A DNA stretch of 64,000 bases, from the NCBI GenBank assembly GCA_900544295.1, contig UQUO01000001.1, forward strand, positions 62,001 to 126,000, given 5' to 3'. Below the pieces are notes generated by a model. It did no database searches and was not told the origin of the DNA. It saw only the letters and a program-made list of their open reading frames with translations. Of this stretch, positions 30,689-40,249 are shown piece after piece. A program made the translations under genes and the position numbers. The stretch's first letter is position 1. Every line of letters begins with the position of its first letter. Source of the DNA: an uncultured Eubacteriales bacterium. Lineage in GTDB: Bacteria > Bacillota > Clostridia > Oscillospirales > Oscillospiraceae.

Positions 30689-32314
30689 TTATTCCGCAGG
30701 TTCCAGAGACAGAATATCGAAGAAGCAAGGTGTTCCTGTGAAGGTATAGCCTGCAATCTTATCAGTGTTATAAACGAGCATATCCTTTTGATAAGTAAGA
30801 GGAATATCCAACACATTACCTACATCGTAGTTAAATAAGTAGGTGTAGGTATCCCGAACTTCTTGGTCATCGGACATATTAGTCAATTCTTTGATGGTAG
30901 CAAGGAACTCGTCAGAGCCTTCAATGCCAGGCAACGAGGGTGTCTGCGGCACCATGCTGTCCATAGGAGTAAACCAGCAATGGGGAGACGCAAAGGCGTA
31001 CTGGCAATGCCACAAGGTCAGATCGAACTTGCCTTCCAGATAATCGGCATACCACTGCATCTGCTCAGTCCCGTAAATCGTAATATCAATTCCCACTTCT
31101 GCAAGCTGGCTCTTGATGACTTCGGCAGTAGGCATACTAACGGATGTGCTGCCAGTCTCCAGTGTGAGCAAGAGACTCAATGGTTCTCCGTCTTTTTCGC
31201 GGATACCAGTGCTTTCATTCATCAACCAGCCAGCCTCATCCAGAAGCTGATTTGCCATATCCGGGTTATAGTCATAAGTTGTTTCTAACTCAACATCCGC
31301 ATAGGGAGTATCGCGGGTGGCTGGGATGTCTGCCGGAGGTTCATAACCGTTAGAAATAGCTACGGACATTTCCTCTTTATCAATGGCATAGGCTATGGCC
31401 TGCCGTACACGAATATCAGACAAATAGGGGCTGGTGGCATTGGTGGTGATTACTTGCACACGGGTATCTTTTTCGGCCATCTGTCCGTCAATCCCGTCCA
31501 TAGCAAGAGCCTGGTCGTATTCCTCATAGGTCAGAAGCGTGCCCCCGTAGATCATGTCAATCTCACCGGTCTGGAGAGCCTGGAGGCGGGAGGTCGAGTC
31601 AGGAATGTACTTGACGATAATCTCATCCCAATAGGGTGTTTCTCCCCAATAGTCCTCGTTCCGGACAAAGCGAGTGTACTCGCCTGCCACATACTCGTCA
31701 TAGATATAAGGGCCTGTGCCTGCCACGCCAGAGATCGTCTGGAAGTCACCGGGGATGATATACTCTGGCGCGCTCATGGGGTTTACATCCGGCCAGCAAA
31801 AATCCTGAAGGTAGGCATAGAAAGGATGGTCGTAATGGAGCGTGATGGTGTACTCATCGACAACCTCAATCTCTTGAATGTCAGTAATGCCCTTCAAACT
31901 GTAAAAGGACGGGTTAGACTGCTTATGTTCCAGATTTGTCTTGACTGCCTCGGCATTGAAGGGTTCCCCATTGTGGAAGGTGACGCCCTGGCGCAGATGG
32001 AATGTAAGCTCCGTCTGGTCATCGTTATACTCCCAGCTCTCTGCCAGGCCGGGGACAATCTCACCATTGTCAAAGTCCACCAGGTTTTCATACACCAGCT
32101 TGGAGGTGCAATAAAGAGAGTTATTCATGTAAAGGGTGGAGAGGTCTGTGGTTTCTGCTCCAATAGCGTAGGTCAGCACTTTCTTTTCAGAGTCTGCCGT
32201 AGTTGATCCATCGCCGCCAGTCTCCGCAGGTGTCTGATTACTGCTGCAAGCAGTAAGGAGCATGGCGAAACAACAAATGGCCGCAATGAGACGAGCAAGT
32301 TTCGATTTTTTCAT
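30689..32314 (-). CDS. Family 5 solute-binding lipoprotein
   Basis: 541 residues with a lipoprotein signal (MKKSKLARLIAAICCF, lipobox LLTAC with cysteine 23). The mature part has the peptide/nickel-binding fold of OppA/NikA/CntA (LAESWEYNDDQTELTFHLRQGVTFHNGEPF; IRVRQAIAYAIDKEEM). With two permeases, two ATPases and a DtxR-type regulator it probably delivers a metal-chelate such as an opine-type metallophore or nickel; a plain peptide substrate is not excluded. Confidence 0.9.
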   Translation of the reverse strand: MKKSKLARLIAAICCFAMLLTACSSNQTPAETGGDGSTTADSEKKVLTYAIGAETTDLSTLYMNNSLYCTSKLVYENLVDFDNGEIVPGLAESWEYNDDQTELTFHLRQGVTFHNGEPFNAEAVKTNLEHKQSNPSFYSLKGITDIQEIEVVDEYTITLHYDHPFYAYLQDFCWPDVNPMSAPEYIIPGDFQTISGVAGTGPYIYDEYVAGEYTRFVRNEDYWGETPYWDEIIVKYIPDSTSRLQALQTGEIDMIYGGTLLTYEEYDQALAMDGIDGQMAEKDTRVQVITTNATSPYLSDIRVRQAIAYAIDKEEMSVAISNGYEPPADIPATRDTPYADVELETTYDYNPDMANQLLDEAGWLMNESTGIREKDGEPLSLLLTLETGSTSVSMPTAEVIKSQLAEVGIDITIYGTEQMQWYADYLEGKFDLTLWHCQYAFASPHCWFTPMDSMVPQTPSLPGIEGSDEFLATIKELTNMSDDQEVRDTYTYLFNYDVGNVLDIPLTYQKDMLVYNTDKIAGYTFTGTPCFFDILSLEPAE

Positions 32315-32317
32315 GGT

Positions 32318-33046
32318 TTACTTCCTTTCTTGTGAATTTATGTCAATATTAGATTGACCGATATTAACGATTTGACCGCTTTCCAGCTCATAAATGCGCT
32401 GGGACAGGCGATAGGCGAATTTCATATCGTGGGTGATAAGGAAATAACTGCACCGGTATTCCCGATGGTATGCCTCCAGAACCTCCCGAATCGCCTTTTG
32501 GGAAATCAGATCAAGTCCGCTGGTTAACTCATCCAAAATAAGATAGTCAGGCCGCACAGCCAGTGCCCGCAGCAGTGCAACGCGCCGCTGCTCACCCCCG
32601 GATAGGTTTTTGGTTGGCGTATCCAACAGTTTTCTGCTGGTGGCCGTCAAATCCATCAGTTCTAAAATTCTCTGTTTACGCTCCCCGGAAGATAATTTGG
32701 TCAAATTGCGTAATGCTTCCTCCAAGTTATGCCCTACGGAGAGCCTGCGGTTCAGACTGCCAGTGGCATCCTGGAAAACGGCCTGTATCTTTGTGCGATG
32801 GTTACGCCACTGTCCATAACTCCATCTGGCAATGTTCTCGCCATCAAGCAAAATCTCTCCACTGGTGGGTCGTTCCAAACCGATTAAGAGGCGGGCCATT
32901 GTGCTTTTTCCACTGCCGCTTTCCCCGGTAAAACTGATATTTTCCCCTTTTACCCATGTAAATGAAATGTCTCTTAGCGCACGAAAGGGCTTGCCGGAGG
33001 CATCCAGAAACTCTTTACTCACATTTCGGACTTGGATTTCTGCCAT
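32318..33046 (-). CDS. ABC transporter ATPase, OppF/NikE type
   Basis: 242 residues. Walker A GESGSGKST, signature LSGGEQRR, Walker B YLILDELTSG, H-loop ITHDMKF. It begins MAEIQVRNVSKEFLDASG, usual for the second ATPase of Opp/Nik-type importers. Its start lies inside the end of the other ATPase gene (28-base overlap), so the two are co-translated. Confidence 0.9.
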   Translation of the reverse strand: MAEIQVRNVSKEFLDASGKPFRALRDISFTWVKGENISFTGESGSGKSTMARLLIGLERPTSGEILLDGENIARWSYGQWRNHRTKIQAVFQDATGSLNRRLSVGHNLEEALRNLTKLSSGERKQRILELMDLTATSRKLLDTPTKNLSGGEQRRVALLRALAVRPDYLILDELTSGLDLISQKAIREVLEAYHREYRCSYFLITHDMKFAYRLSQRIYELESGQIVNIGQSNIDINSQERK

Positions 33047-33822
33047 GTCCAGCCACCTCCTTCCTCAGCCATAGCCAAACGCACGAACTCTTTTGTCCAC
33101 TCCTTATGAGGGGCGGCAAATAAATCTACTGTTGCGCCATACTCCACAATGGTGCCGCTCTGCATCACAAGCAGATCATCACAGAGAGTGCGAATAGCTG
33201 CATCATCATGGGACACAAACAGAATTGCTGCCTGCTGTTTCATCCGCATCAACACCTGGATCAGATACGCCTTGTTTTCCTCATCCAAAGCGGAGGTCGG
33301 TTCATCTGCAAAGATGTACCGAGGGGAAAGGCCAATTAAAATCGCCATAGTTGCCCGCTGAAGCATACCTCCGGATAGCTGGCCAGGATAGGAACGATAA
33401 ACCCGATCCGTATCAAGAAGATTGACCTTTTGCAAAACATCCACACTAAGTTTACGGGCAGCATTTTTGTCTAATCGAAGCCGTTTCCGAAATGTCTCTG
33501 ACATCTGTGTCCCAACTGGCACATGGAGATTGAAAGCAGTCATAGGGTTTTGCGGAATAAATCCCAAAGTTGTCCCGCAGAGATCCCTCCGCACTTTTTC
33601 CGGCTTTTTTAGCAGGTCCTCTCCATCCAGCAATATTTGTCCAGAGTTAATGGATACATCCCCATCCGATACCCCCATCAGCGCCTTTAAGAGGGTGGTT
33701 TTGCCGGAGCCGCTGGCACCGGTCAATCCAGTACAGACACCGGGGGGCAAAGTAAACTCCACATGATCCAGCAGAACGACTCCTTTTGATGTTTGAATAG
33801 ACAGGTTTTTGACCTCTATCAT
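33019..33822 (-). CDS. ABC transporter ATPase, OppD/NikD type
   Basis: 267 residues. Walker A GASGSGKTT, signature LSGGMLQR, Walker B YIFADEPTSALD, H-loop VSHDDAA. QNPMTAFNLHVPVGTQMSETF is the Q-loop segment typical of OppD-like subunits. The usual C-terminal oligopeptide-type extension with four cysteines is absent, as in nickel or metallophore importers. It overlaps both neighbours. Confidence 0.9.
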   Translation of the reverse strand: MIEVKNLSIQTSKGVVLLDHVEFTLPPGVCTGLTGASGSGKTTLLKALMGVSDGDVSINSGQILLDGEDLLKKPEKVRRDLCGTTLGFIPQNPMTAFNLHVPVGTQMSETFRKRLRLDKNAARKLSVDVLQKVNLLDTDRVYRSYPGQLSGGMLQRATMAILIGLSPRYIFADEPTSALDEENKAYLIQVLMRMKQQAAILFVSHDDAAIRTLCDDLLVMQSGTIVEYGATVDLFAAPHKEWTKEFVRLAMAEEGGGWTWQKSKSEM

Positions 33823-34601
33823 GCCGCGTCACCTCCCTCCAACTGTTTTGCCAACAAATTAAAGGCCAAGGTACACAGGAAAATAAATAGTATCGGCAGG
33901 AAAAGCAACGATGGATGGGTCATCAGCATACTGCGCCCCTCGGAGAGCATCGAACCCCAGTCAATCACATCATCGCCCAAGGTTAGCCCGATAAAGGAAA
34001 ACGCCGAGATATTCATAATCATTTCCGCGCAGGATAGGCAGAGGAAATGTACCAAGGGTCGGATAATGTTCGGCAAGATATGGACAAATAACACCCTGCT
34101 GCGGGAGGCCCCGGAGGACACCGCGCACAATACATAAGCCTTATCCAGTTCAATCTCTGTCTGTGTTTTGACCAGTTTAATCATCCTCAAAATCAGGGAA
34201 ACGGTCAGCGCCACCAGCATCGTAGGGATGCTGTTTCCCCATATTCCGACAAAAATGATAAGGTAAGCTAAAGGCGGGATCGCTGTCACAGCGTCCAGCA
34301 GGCTGCTAAATACCAAACTTCTGGCAGCATTTGCTCTGCCCAGCCATAATCCGATCAGCGTACCAAGAACAAGCACAATACCTCCGCCCAGCAACACAAT
34401 ACCGAGGGTCACATATCCGCCATACAAAAGCCGGGATAATTCGCAGCGCCCGAACTGATCGGTCCCCAAAGGGAACTCTGCACTGAATGGCGCATACTTG
34501 TTGGCAATATCCATCGCCTCCGGGTCATGTGGTGCGATAAGAAATCCGAGGAAACAAAAAATAATGATGAGGACCGGGATGATCCATTTCAAATGTTTCA
34601 T
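33819..34601 (-). CDS. Importer permease, OppC/NikC type
   Basis: 260 residues with about six membrane helices. N-terminal KWIIPVLIIIFCFLGFLIAPHDPEAMD and LGTDQFGRCELSRLLYGG are standard for the OppC family. The EAA-like loop lies in YVLCAVSSGASRSRVLFVHILPNIIRPL. It pairs with the permease upstream; start and stop overlap at both ends. Confidence 0.9.
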   Translation of the reverse strand: MKHLKWIIPVLIIIFCFLGFLIAPHDPEAMDIANKYAPFSAEFPLGTDQFGRCELSRLLYGGYVTLGIVLLGGGIVLVLGTLIGLWLGRANAARSLVFSSLLDAVTAIPPLAYLIIFVGIWGNSIPTMLVALTVSLILRMIKLVKTQTEIELDKAYVLCAVSSGASRSRVLFVHILPNIIRPLVHFLCLSCAEMIMNISAFSFIGLTLGDDVIDWGSMLSEGRSMLMTHPSLLFLPILFIFLCTLAFNLLAKQLEGGDAA

Positions 34602-35533
34602 TACAGGCCCCCCTTTCGTGTTTGGAGCAGTCGTTGGATAATGTCTGCCAGAATGTTGAAAATCACCAGTGCAAAAGCAAGGAACAGCACCGTTGCGTAA
34701 ATCACGGGCAGATCACGATTTGTCAGGCTGTTTACAATCCGATACCCCAATCCTGGCAGAGAAAAAATGTTTTCTACTATGGCGGACCCCGCCATACACA
34801 TTCCCATCATCTGCATAAATGTCGGAACCGTAGAGATGATAGCCTGGGGCATAGCGTACCGCACTACAATGTAAGGATCGCTTAACCCCCTGCAACGGGC
34901 GTAGAGAACACTGTCCTCGCTCATGGCCTGCTGAATCGCCTTTGAAAGCATTTGCCCGAAAAAAGCAATCCCGCCCACCGCCAAACAGAGTGCCGCTGGA
35001 AGGTATCTCATTAAACCTGTATTGCCGGATACACTAATCAGGTTCCATCTCACGGCCACCACATCAATAAATGAAGTTGCCAAATAAAACGCCGGGATGG
35101 ATATTGCTGCGATGGACGCAAATGCCAAGATTTTCCCCATCACATTCTTTCGCGTCAGGTAGAGAAGAACCCCTAATACCAGTGCCCCGACTGCCTGAAG
35201 AACCGCAGATAGCAGAACAATGCAGCCTGTTTCCTTTAAGGCCGATCCAACGATAAGGAAAACATCCCGATTATCCACATACGAATTTCCCAAGTCAAAA
35301 TGAAGCAAGTCATTCAGCCAGTCCAGATACTGTACGACAATCGGGCGATTCAATCCCATCTGCTCACGCACTGCTTCAATACGCGTCTCATCGACCGTGA
35401 ATATACGGCGCGAATAGGCTTCGGCGGCATCAATGGGCGAAAGTTGCATCAGGATAAAAGTGATCGCCGTTACCAGAAATAAGGTTAAAAAAAGTTGTAA
35501 AATTTTTTGGAGTAGAAATCTTTTTGTACTCAC
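34601..35533 (-). CDS. Importer permease, OppB/NikB type
   Basis: GTG at 35533 is used, since GGGAGG lies seven bases upstream; an in-frame GTG at 35551 overlaps the previous stop. 310 residues with six helices. It starts STKRFLLQKILQLFLTLFLVTAITFIL, has REQMGLNRPIVVQYLDWL as in OppB/NikB, and the coupling loop YARCRGLSDPYIVVRYAMPQAI. First of the five importer genes proper, 18 bp after the exporter-type ABC gene. Confidence 0.9.
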   Translation of the reverse strand: MSTKRFLLQKILQLFLTLFLVTAITFILMQLSPIDAAEAYSRRIFTVDETRIEAVREQMGLNRPIVVQYLDWLNDLLHFDLGNSYVDNRDVFLIVGSALKETGCIVLLSAVLQAVGALVLGVLLYLTRKNVMGKILAFASIAAISIPAFYLATSFIDVVAVRWNLISVSGNTGLMRYLPAALCLAVGGIAFFGQMLSKAIQQAMSEDSVLYARCRGLSDPYIVVRYAMPQAIISTVPTFMQMMGMCMAGSAIVENIFSLPGLGYRIVNSLTNRDLPVIYATVLFLAFALVIFNILADIIQRLLQTRKGGL

Positions 35534-35550
35534 ACCTCCGCCTCCCTGCA

Positions 35551-37296
35551 CTATGCGTTGATTTTCCAGTCAATCGCAGCTTTACGATTCAAAATGAAAT
35601 CAGCGTAAATGCCCTTTTGCTGGATGAGTTGGTCGTGGGTGCCGTGTTGAACAATCCTTCCGTGATCCACCACTAAAATCTGGTTTGCATGGCGCACCGT
35701 TTTCAGTCGATGGGCGATCATAATAATGGTCTTGCCTCCGGTTAATGCTTCAATGGCCGCTTGAAGTTCCGCCTCATTCTCCGGGTCAACATTTGCGGTT
35801 GCCTCGTCTAAAATTACGATGGGAGCATCCTTCAGCATGGCTCTGGCTATGGAAAGCCGCTGACGCTCACCGCCGGATATTGTGGCTCCTCCTTCACCAA
35901 TCACCGTGTCATAGCCGTCAGGCAGCGCCATAATGAAATCATGGCACCGGGCGGCTTTTGCCGCAGCCACCACTTCTTCATGGCTGGCTCCCGGCTTACC
36001 AAACTTGATGTTATTTTCAATACTGTCGTTGAACAAATACACATTCTGAAAGACCATACTGAAATTGCTCATCAAGCTGTCCAGCGAATAGTCTTTTACA
36101 TCAATGCCGCCCAATTTCACGGAGCCTTTGTTCACATCCCAGAACCGGGCCATAAGGCTGGTAAGCGTTGTTTTGCCGGAACCGGAGGGTCCCACAATAG
36201 CGGTAGTCGTGCCTTCTGGAATTGTGAAGCTCACATCATCAATGATTTTCCGATCTCCATAGGAGAAGTCCACATGCTCAAATGAAATGTCATGGCTTTT
36301 CGGCACCTGAACAGAGCCGCCCTCATCCATCCTGGGTGCCCGGTCAATTTCCTCTACCCGGTCAATGGAAGCATCAATCATCGGCAGCATAAAGAACATC
36401 TCACCAGCCGATTCCAATTCACTGTATACCAGGAACGCAGATACCACCATCATCAAGCAAGTGAACAGCGACATATTCCCTTGCAGGAAAAGCCAGATGG
36501 AAAGCAGGATTGCCAATACAGAAGTAACACGCAAAACAACCTGCTCCAGCACATTGTAGGGGATGCGTTTGCGCTCCAATTTGAAGTTTTGATTTTCTGT
36601 TTCTTTAATGGTATTGTTTAGAGTTTGTTTTGCCGCTTTATCCCCGTGGAAAGCGCGCACCACACTCATGCCCTGTATGTATTCCAGCACAGCATCCACC
36701 AATTTAGTCTGTGCGGCCAATCGACCCGGTGAAAGCTCACGGGATTTCTTGAGCAGTCGGGAATTGACCCAAAGGAACAGCAGCATCCCAACAAAGAACA
36801 CAAGACCGATTCTCCAGTCAAAGCACATGATTGCCAGAGAAAAAATTGTAGTCCGGATCATGCCCACAACTGTCCGGGCAATCACTGCAAAAGACATACT
36901 CTCCAAATCAGCCATTGTAGAGGTTGCTGCCGCAGTAAGACTGCCAAGGCTTTGTGCGTTGAAATAACCCATCGGCATATATTTCATCCGTTCACCGATG
37001 TGAATACGCTTTTCTCCGCACATTCGGTAGTTGGCGTGTCCTTCGCTATTGTGGGCCAGATACCAGCAGAGCGCAGCGCCAGCCACACTAACCGCCATAA
37101 TTCCCAAAGCTGTCCATGCGATGGCCCCGGTCATGTTCTGTTCTACCAACGCCCGCAGCGCTATCAATAGAGCGACAAATTGTAAAGCCTCAAAGATGCT
37201 CCGCAGCAGTTCAAAGGCCATACCTTTATACCAAGTGCCTTTCTCTGCCCCGGAGAAGCGAAAGAATCGTTTATATGCGTCAAACATACGCCGCAC
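35551..37296 (-). CDS. Exporter-fold ABC half-transporter, IrtB/YbtQ-like
   Basis: 581 residues: an N-terminal membrane domain of about six helices and a C-terminal ATPase with Walker A GPSGSGKTT, signature ISGGERQR, Walker B IVILDEATANVD and H-loop IAHRLKT. Together with the next gene it forms a heterodimer of the type that includes YbtPQ and IrtAB, which import iron-siderophores despite an exporter fold. The genes overlap by 17 bases. Presence in an operon with a DtxR-type regulator supports a metallophore role over drug export. Confidence 0.85.
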   Translation of the reverse strand: MRRMFDAYKRFFRFSGAEKGTWYKGMAFELLRSIFEALQFVALLIALRALVEQNMTGAIAWTALGIMAVSVAGAALCWYLAHNSEGHANYRMCGEKRIHIGERMKYMPMGYFNAQSLGSLTAAATSTMADLESMSFAVIARTVVGMIRTTIFSLAIMCFDWRIGLVFFVGMLLFLWVNSRLLKKSRELSPGRLAAQTKLVDAVLEYIQGMSVVRAFHGDKAAKQTLNNTIKETENQNFKLERKRIPYNVLEQVVLRVTSVLAILLSIWLFLQGNMSLFTCLMMVVSAFLVYSELESAGEMFFMLPMIDASIDRVEEIDRAPRMDEGGSVQVPKSHDISFEHVDFSYGDRKIIDDVSFTIPEGTTTAIVGPSGSGKTTLTSLMARFWDVNKGSVKLGGIDVKDYSLDSLMSNFSMVFQNVYLFNDSIENNIKFGKPGASHEEVVAAAKAARCHDFIMALPDGYDTVIGEGGATISGGERQRLSIARAMLKDAPIVILDEATANVDPENEAELQAAIEALTGGKTIIMIAHRLKTVRHANQILVVDHGRIVQHGTHDQLIQQKGIYADFILNRKAAIDWKINA

Positions 37297-39040
37297 CTCC
37301 TTCCATCTGATCGTTGTCTCGCGCCTGCGTGTGGGCTGCCCACATTTGCTGATAGAGCGGACACCGCTTCAACAGTTCTCTATGCGTCCCGGCATCCAAA
37401 ATCTTTCCATGATCTACTACAGCAATTTGTTCCGCTCCGGTAATGGTAGACAGGCGATGGGCAATCACAATGAGTGTCTTTCCGTGAGTCAGCCGTCCTA
37501 TGGCGTCCTGAATGACCGCCTCGTTTTCCGGGTCCGTGTAAGAAGTGGCCTCATCCAAGATAACAATGGGGGCATTTTTCATCATGGCGCGTGCAATAGC
37601 TACTCGTTGCCGCTCGCCGCCGGAAAGATGTCCGCCAGCACCTCCCACAATCGTGTCATAGCCATGTTCCAGTCCCATGATAAACTCATGACAGCCCGCA
37701 GCCTTTGCCACCGCTTCGACTTCGGTATCCGTTGCATCCGGCCTTCCCATGCGGATATTCTCGCGGACAGACAAGTTGAACAGAAAATTATCCTGGGATA
37801 CATAGCCAATCAGATCCATTACCTGCTCTGGAGGAAGTTCTTTTGCGTCAACACCTCCAATGGTGATATGCCCGCCTCCAACATCCCAATAAGAGGCGAT
37901 AAGTTTCGCAATCGTGGATTTACCAGAGCCGGACGGTCCTACCAATGCCGTTGTGGTTCCTTGCTTGATGTCCAGGGTGATGCCGTTCAGAACTTGCGTA
38001 TCCTTATAAGCAAAAGTCACATCCCGCAGGGAAATATCCAATCCTTTGAGATTTTTCCGCTGGGACGGACGATCCAGATCAGGCTCGGACAATACGGCAG
38101 TAATTTCTCCGGTGATAGTAGCAATTTTAGAAAAATCATCCGTCAGAAAGATAGCTGCAACCAGTGGCCCCATAATGCCAAGAGAAAGAATGGCAATGGT
38201 GATAAAGTCCGGAGCAGACAAAGAGCCGTTCATATAGAACAGGCATCCCACAGGCAGCACACCAATCAATACGGCCGGCCAAATCGTCATCATCAGAGCA
38301 GAATAGCCCTGGGTGGATTTCATCCAGTCCAGCATGAGATCCACGCTCTGGCGGACAGCCTGTGTAAACTTTCCATAGGAGGCAGCACTTTGATTGAACG
38401 CCTTGATGACCTCAATCCCATTGATGTACTCCACAGTGGTGGCGCTCATATACTTACTTGCCTGAACAACAGCACCGTATTTTTTAGGGTATTCCTTCAT
38501 CTGGGCCATGTAACAGAGCATCCCGATAGGTATCGTAATCAGGGATACCAGTGCCATTCTCCAATCCAACACAAACAGGTAAATAATGATGGCGATGGGG
38601 ACAAGCAGGTTAGAAGTCATTTCCGGGATGATATGTGCCAGAGGGACTTCCATTTGCTCCACACGCTCTACCATTGTGGTTTTCAGCCGTCCCGAAGGTG
38701 TATCCGTCAAATATCCCATAGAAACACGCGTTAATTTATCCGCAACCGCCTGTCGTATTTCTGAAAGCACATGGAATGTCGCTTCATGGGAACATCTGGT
38801 TGAGAGGCCGTGAAAAACAGACTTCATCAGGTAAGCAATAAGGGCAACAATCCCCCAAGTCAAATAAGTAGAAAAATTCGTTTCACCTCCGATCAGCAAA
38901 TTTACAATCCTTGCCACAGCGAAATATGGCACGATACCACTTGTGACGCTGATAACAGCAAGAATGATAGAGAGCAAAAAGCCTGATTGATGCGGTTTAA
39001 TGAAGGTCATCAAATTTACAGAATCTTTTTGTCGCTGCAT
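37280..39040 (-). CDS. Exporter-fold ABC half-transporter, IrtA/YbtP-like
   Basis: 586 residues with the same layout: membrane domain, Walker A GPSGSGKST, signature LSGGERQR, Walker B IVILDEATSYTD, H-loop IAHRLST. The ATG has AGGAGGG upstream and is the first start of the eight-gene operon. The DtxR-like palindrome lies 14-32 bp upstream of it, so expression should fall when metal is plentiful. Confidence 0.88.
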   Translation of the reverse strand: MQRQKDSVNLMTFIKPHQSGFLLSIILAVISVTSGIVPYFAVARIVNLLIGGETNFSTYLTWGIVALIAYLMKSVFHGLSTRCSHEATFHVLSEIRQAVADKLTRVSMGYLTDTPSGRLKTTMVERVEQMEVPLAHIIPEMTSNLLVPIAIIIYLFVLDWRMALVSLITIPIGMLCYMAQMKEYPKKYGAVVQASKYMSATTVEYINGIEVIKAFNQSAASYGKFTQAVRQSVDLMLDWMKSTQGYSALMMTIWPAVLIGVLPVGCLFYMNGSLSAPDFITIAILSLGIMGPLVAAIFLTDDFSKIATITGEITAVLSEPDLDRPSQRKNLKGLDISLRDVTFAYKDTQVLNGITLDIKQGTTTALVGPSGSGKSTIAKLIASYWDVGGGHITIGGVDAKELPPEQVMDLIGYVSQDNFLFNLSVRENIRMGRPDATDTEVEAVAKAAGCHEFIMGLEHGYDTIVGGAGGHLSGGERQRVAIARAMMKNAPIVILDEATSYTDPENEAVIQDAIGRLTHGKTLIVIAHRLSTITGAEQIAVVDHGKILDAGTHRELLKRCPLYQQMWAAHTQARDNDQMEGGAAYV

Positions 39041-39053
39041 ACAATTCCCTCCT

Positions 39054-39072
39054 TTTAGTTAGCAGAACCTAA
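39054..39072 (-). promoter_or_regulatory. DtxR/IdeR-like iron box at the operon head
   Basis: On the minus strand the 19 bases read TTAGGTTCTGCTAACTAAA, matching the DtxR/IdeR consensus at 14 of 19 positions with both TTAGGTT and CTAAC arms. It lies between the likely -10 region and the ribosome site of the first operon gene. Confidence 0.65.
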
Positions 39073-39081
39073 CCATAGATC

Positions 39082-39130
39082 AAAAGTAAAAGCCGACAAT
39101 CCACAGGATTTATCCTGTAAATTATCGGCT
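39082..39130 (-). terminator. Terminator after the KTR gene
   Basis: On the minus strand AGCCGATAAT (39130-39121) plus ACAGGAT pair with ATCCTGT plus ATTGTCGGCT (..39091), followed by TTTACTTTT. It insulates the metallophore operon from the TetR/KTR transcript. Confidence 0.85.
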
Positions 39131-39319
39131 CTGCGTCTTGGCGTCTGGCTCTGATAATATGATGCTTTGTCCCTGCACATCTACGATGTGTTCTTTTCCG
39201 CATTTAGGACAAAATAGCGGAAAGTGTTTGAGAACAGTATCCGGATTTACTTTCGTGCGGGTTTTGTTGCCGCAGGTAGGACAGTGAATCCAACCGTTGC
39301 GGTCAATCCAACCACTCAT
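39122..39319 (-). CDS. Cysteine-rich KTR-domain protein
   Basis: 65 residues with two CxxC pairs (CPTCGNKTRTKV and FCPKCGKEH) and the NKTR sequence that names the KTR family, ending in the characteristic DAKTQSR. These small zinc-ribbon proteins accompany resistance cargo on clostridial mobile elements; their role is unknown. It overlaps the TetR gene by four bases. Confidence 0.88.
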   Translation of the reverse strand: MSGWIDRNGWIHCPTCGNKTRTKVNPDTVLKHFPLFCPKCGKEHIVDVQGQSIILSEPDAKTQSR

Positions 39320-39951
39320 ACGACATCACCTCCATCCGTAGAAAAGATGGTCTGCCATCCAGCGGTATAGAAACGCCGCATTTTGCGGATATGCTCCAAT
39401 GCCTGGGCTTTTGGCATATCGTGAATGATAACCTCAAACATTCCCGTATAGAAAGCACTGGAAAGAAGATGATTTAGTTCCGGCGTAAGTCGGCCGCTTG
39501 TTATTGCATCATTTCCAGATGCCTCAATATACTTTGCGGTACATTCTGTATCCAGCTCAACAACACGATGAATGAACTCTTGATAGATACTATTCTCTCC
39601 GCTGGTAAGCAACAGCTTAAATTCATCGAAATGATCGTAAAGATAGTCCACTACTTTAGGAAAGCCATCATTGGAATATCGAAGCATCTGCTGTGTCTGC
39701 TCATTACCTGGCATCGTGGTAAACCCGGATAATACGGTTTGTAACAATTCACAAAAGCCGTCCGCCGCCGGTTGAACCAGGGACCGATATAGGCTTTCTT
39801 TATCAGGGTAGCGAATATAGATTGCGCCTTTACTCGATCCAGCCTTTTCTGCAATTATCCGAAGAGAAGCATTTTCATATCCATTTGCTAAAAACTCCTC
39901 TTTAGCACATTCCATGAGCTTTTCAGTCACTCCCGCCACTCTTTTTGCCAT
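39316..39951 (-). CDS. TetR/AcrR-family regulator
   Basis: 211 residues from ATG 39951 (GGGAGG seven bases upstream); the in-frame extension is rejected. The N-terminal helix-turn-helix is KLMECAKEEFLANGYENASLRIIAEKAGSSKGAIYIRYPDKESLY. It has its own promoter and is co-expressed with the KTR protein. Position upstream of the metallophore operon suggests a second level of control, or a separate resistance-type cargo pair. Confidence 0.9.
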   Translation of the reverse strand: MAKRVAGVTEKLMECAKEEFLANGYENASLRIIAEKAGSSKGAIYIRYPDKESLYRSLVQPAADGFCELLQTVLSGFTTMPGNEQTQQMLRYSNDGFPKVVDYLYDHFDEFKLLLTSGENSIYQEFIHRVVELDTECTAKYIEASGNDAITSGRLTPELNHLLSSAFYTGMFEVIIHDMPKAQALEHIRKMRRFYTAGWQTIFSTDGGDVV

Positions 39952-39999
39952 AGTTCGCCTCCCTTCATTCAAGACCACCAGTTTCAATCCATCGGTCTT

Positions 40000-40028
40000 A
40001 ATATAGCACAAAGCATTTTGGCAGTCAA
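40000..40028 (-). promoter_or_regulatory. Promoter of the TetR/KTR pair
   Basis: Minus strand TTGACT (40028-40023) and TATATT (40005-40000) with a 17-bp spacer, about 50 bp before the TetR start. Confidence 0.65.
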
Positions 40029-40249
40029 TAGGAAATTTGCTGTGTTCTACACTTTAGCCAAAAATCGCATCCATAAGTTCTCAAAACAGTATAGAAAAAA
40101 GAGAAAGGTTACAACAGTAAGTACCAACAAATAGACTCTTGAGTTCAAGTAATATTCATCTGAAAATGTTTGCAGTAGGTAGTTCAAGCCCTTTGTAAAG
40201 TAAGATCTGAATATTGAATTTCTCTGGAAGTTGTTCTCATAAGACTATA

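Noticed and set aside
37031..38734. 567-aa plus-strand frame inside the ABC half-transporter region
   Set aside because: Antisense to two ABC genes with all catalytic motifs; no ribosome site or motif of its own.
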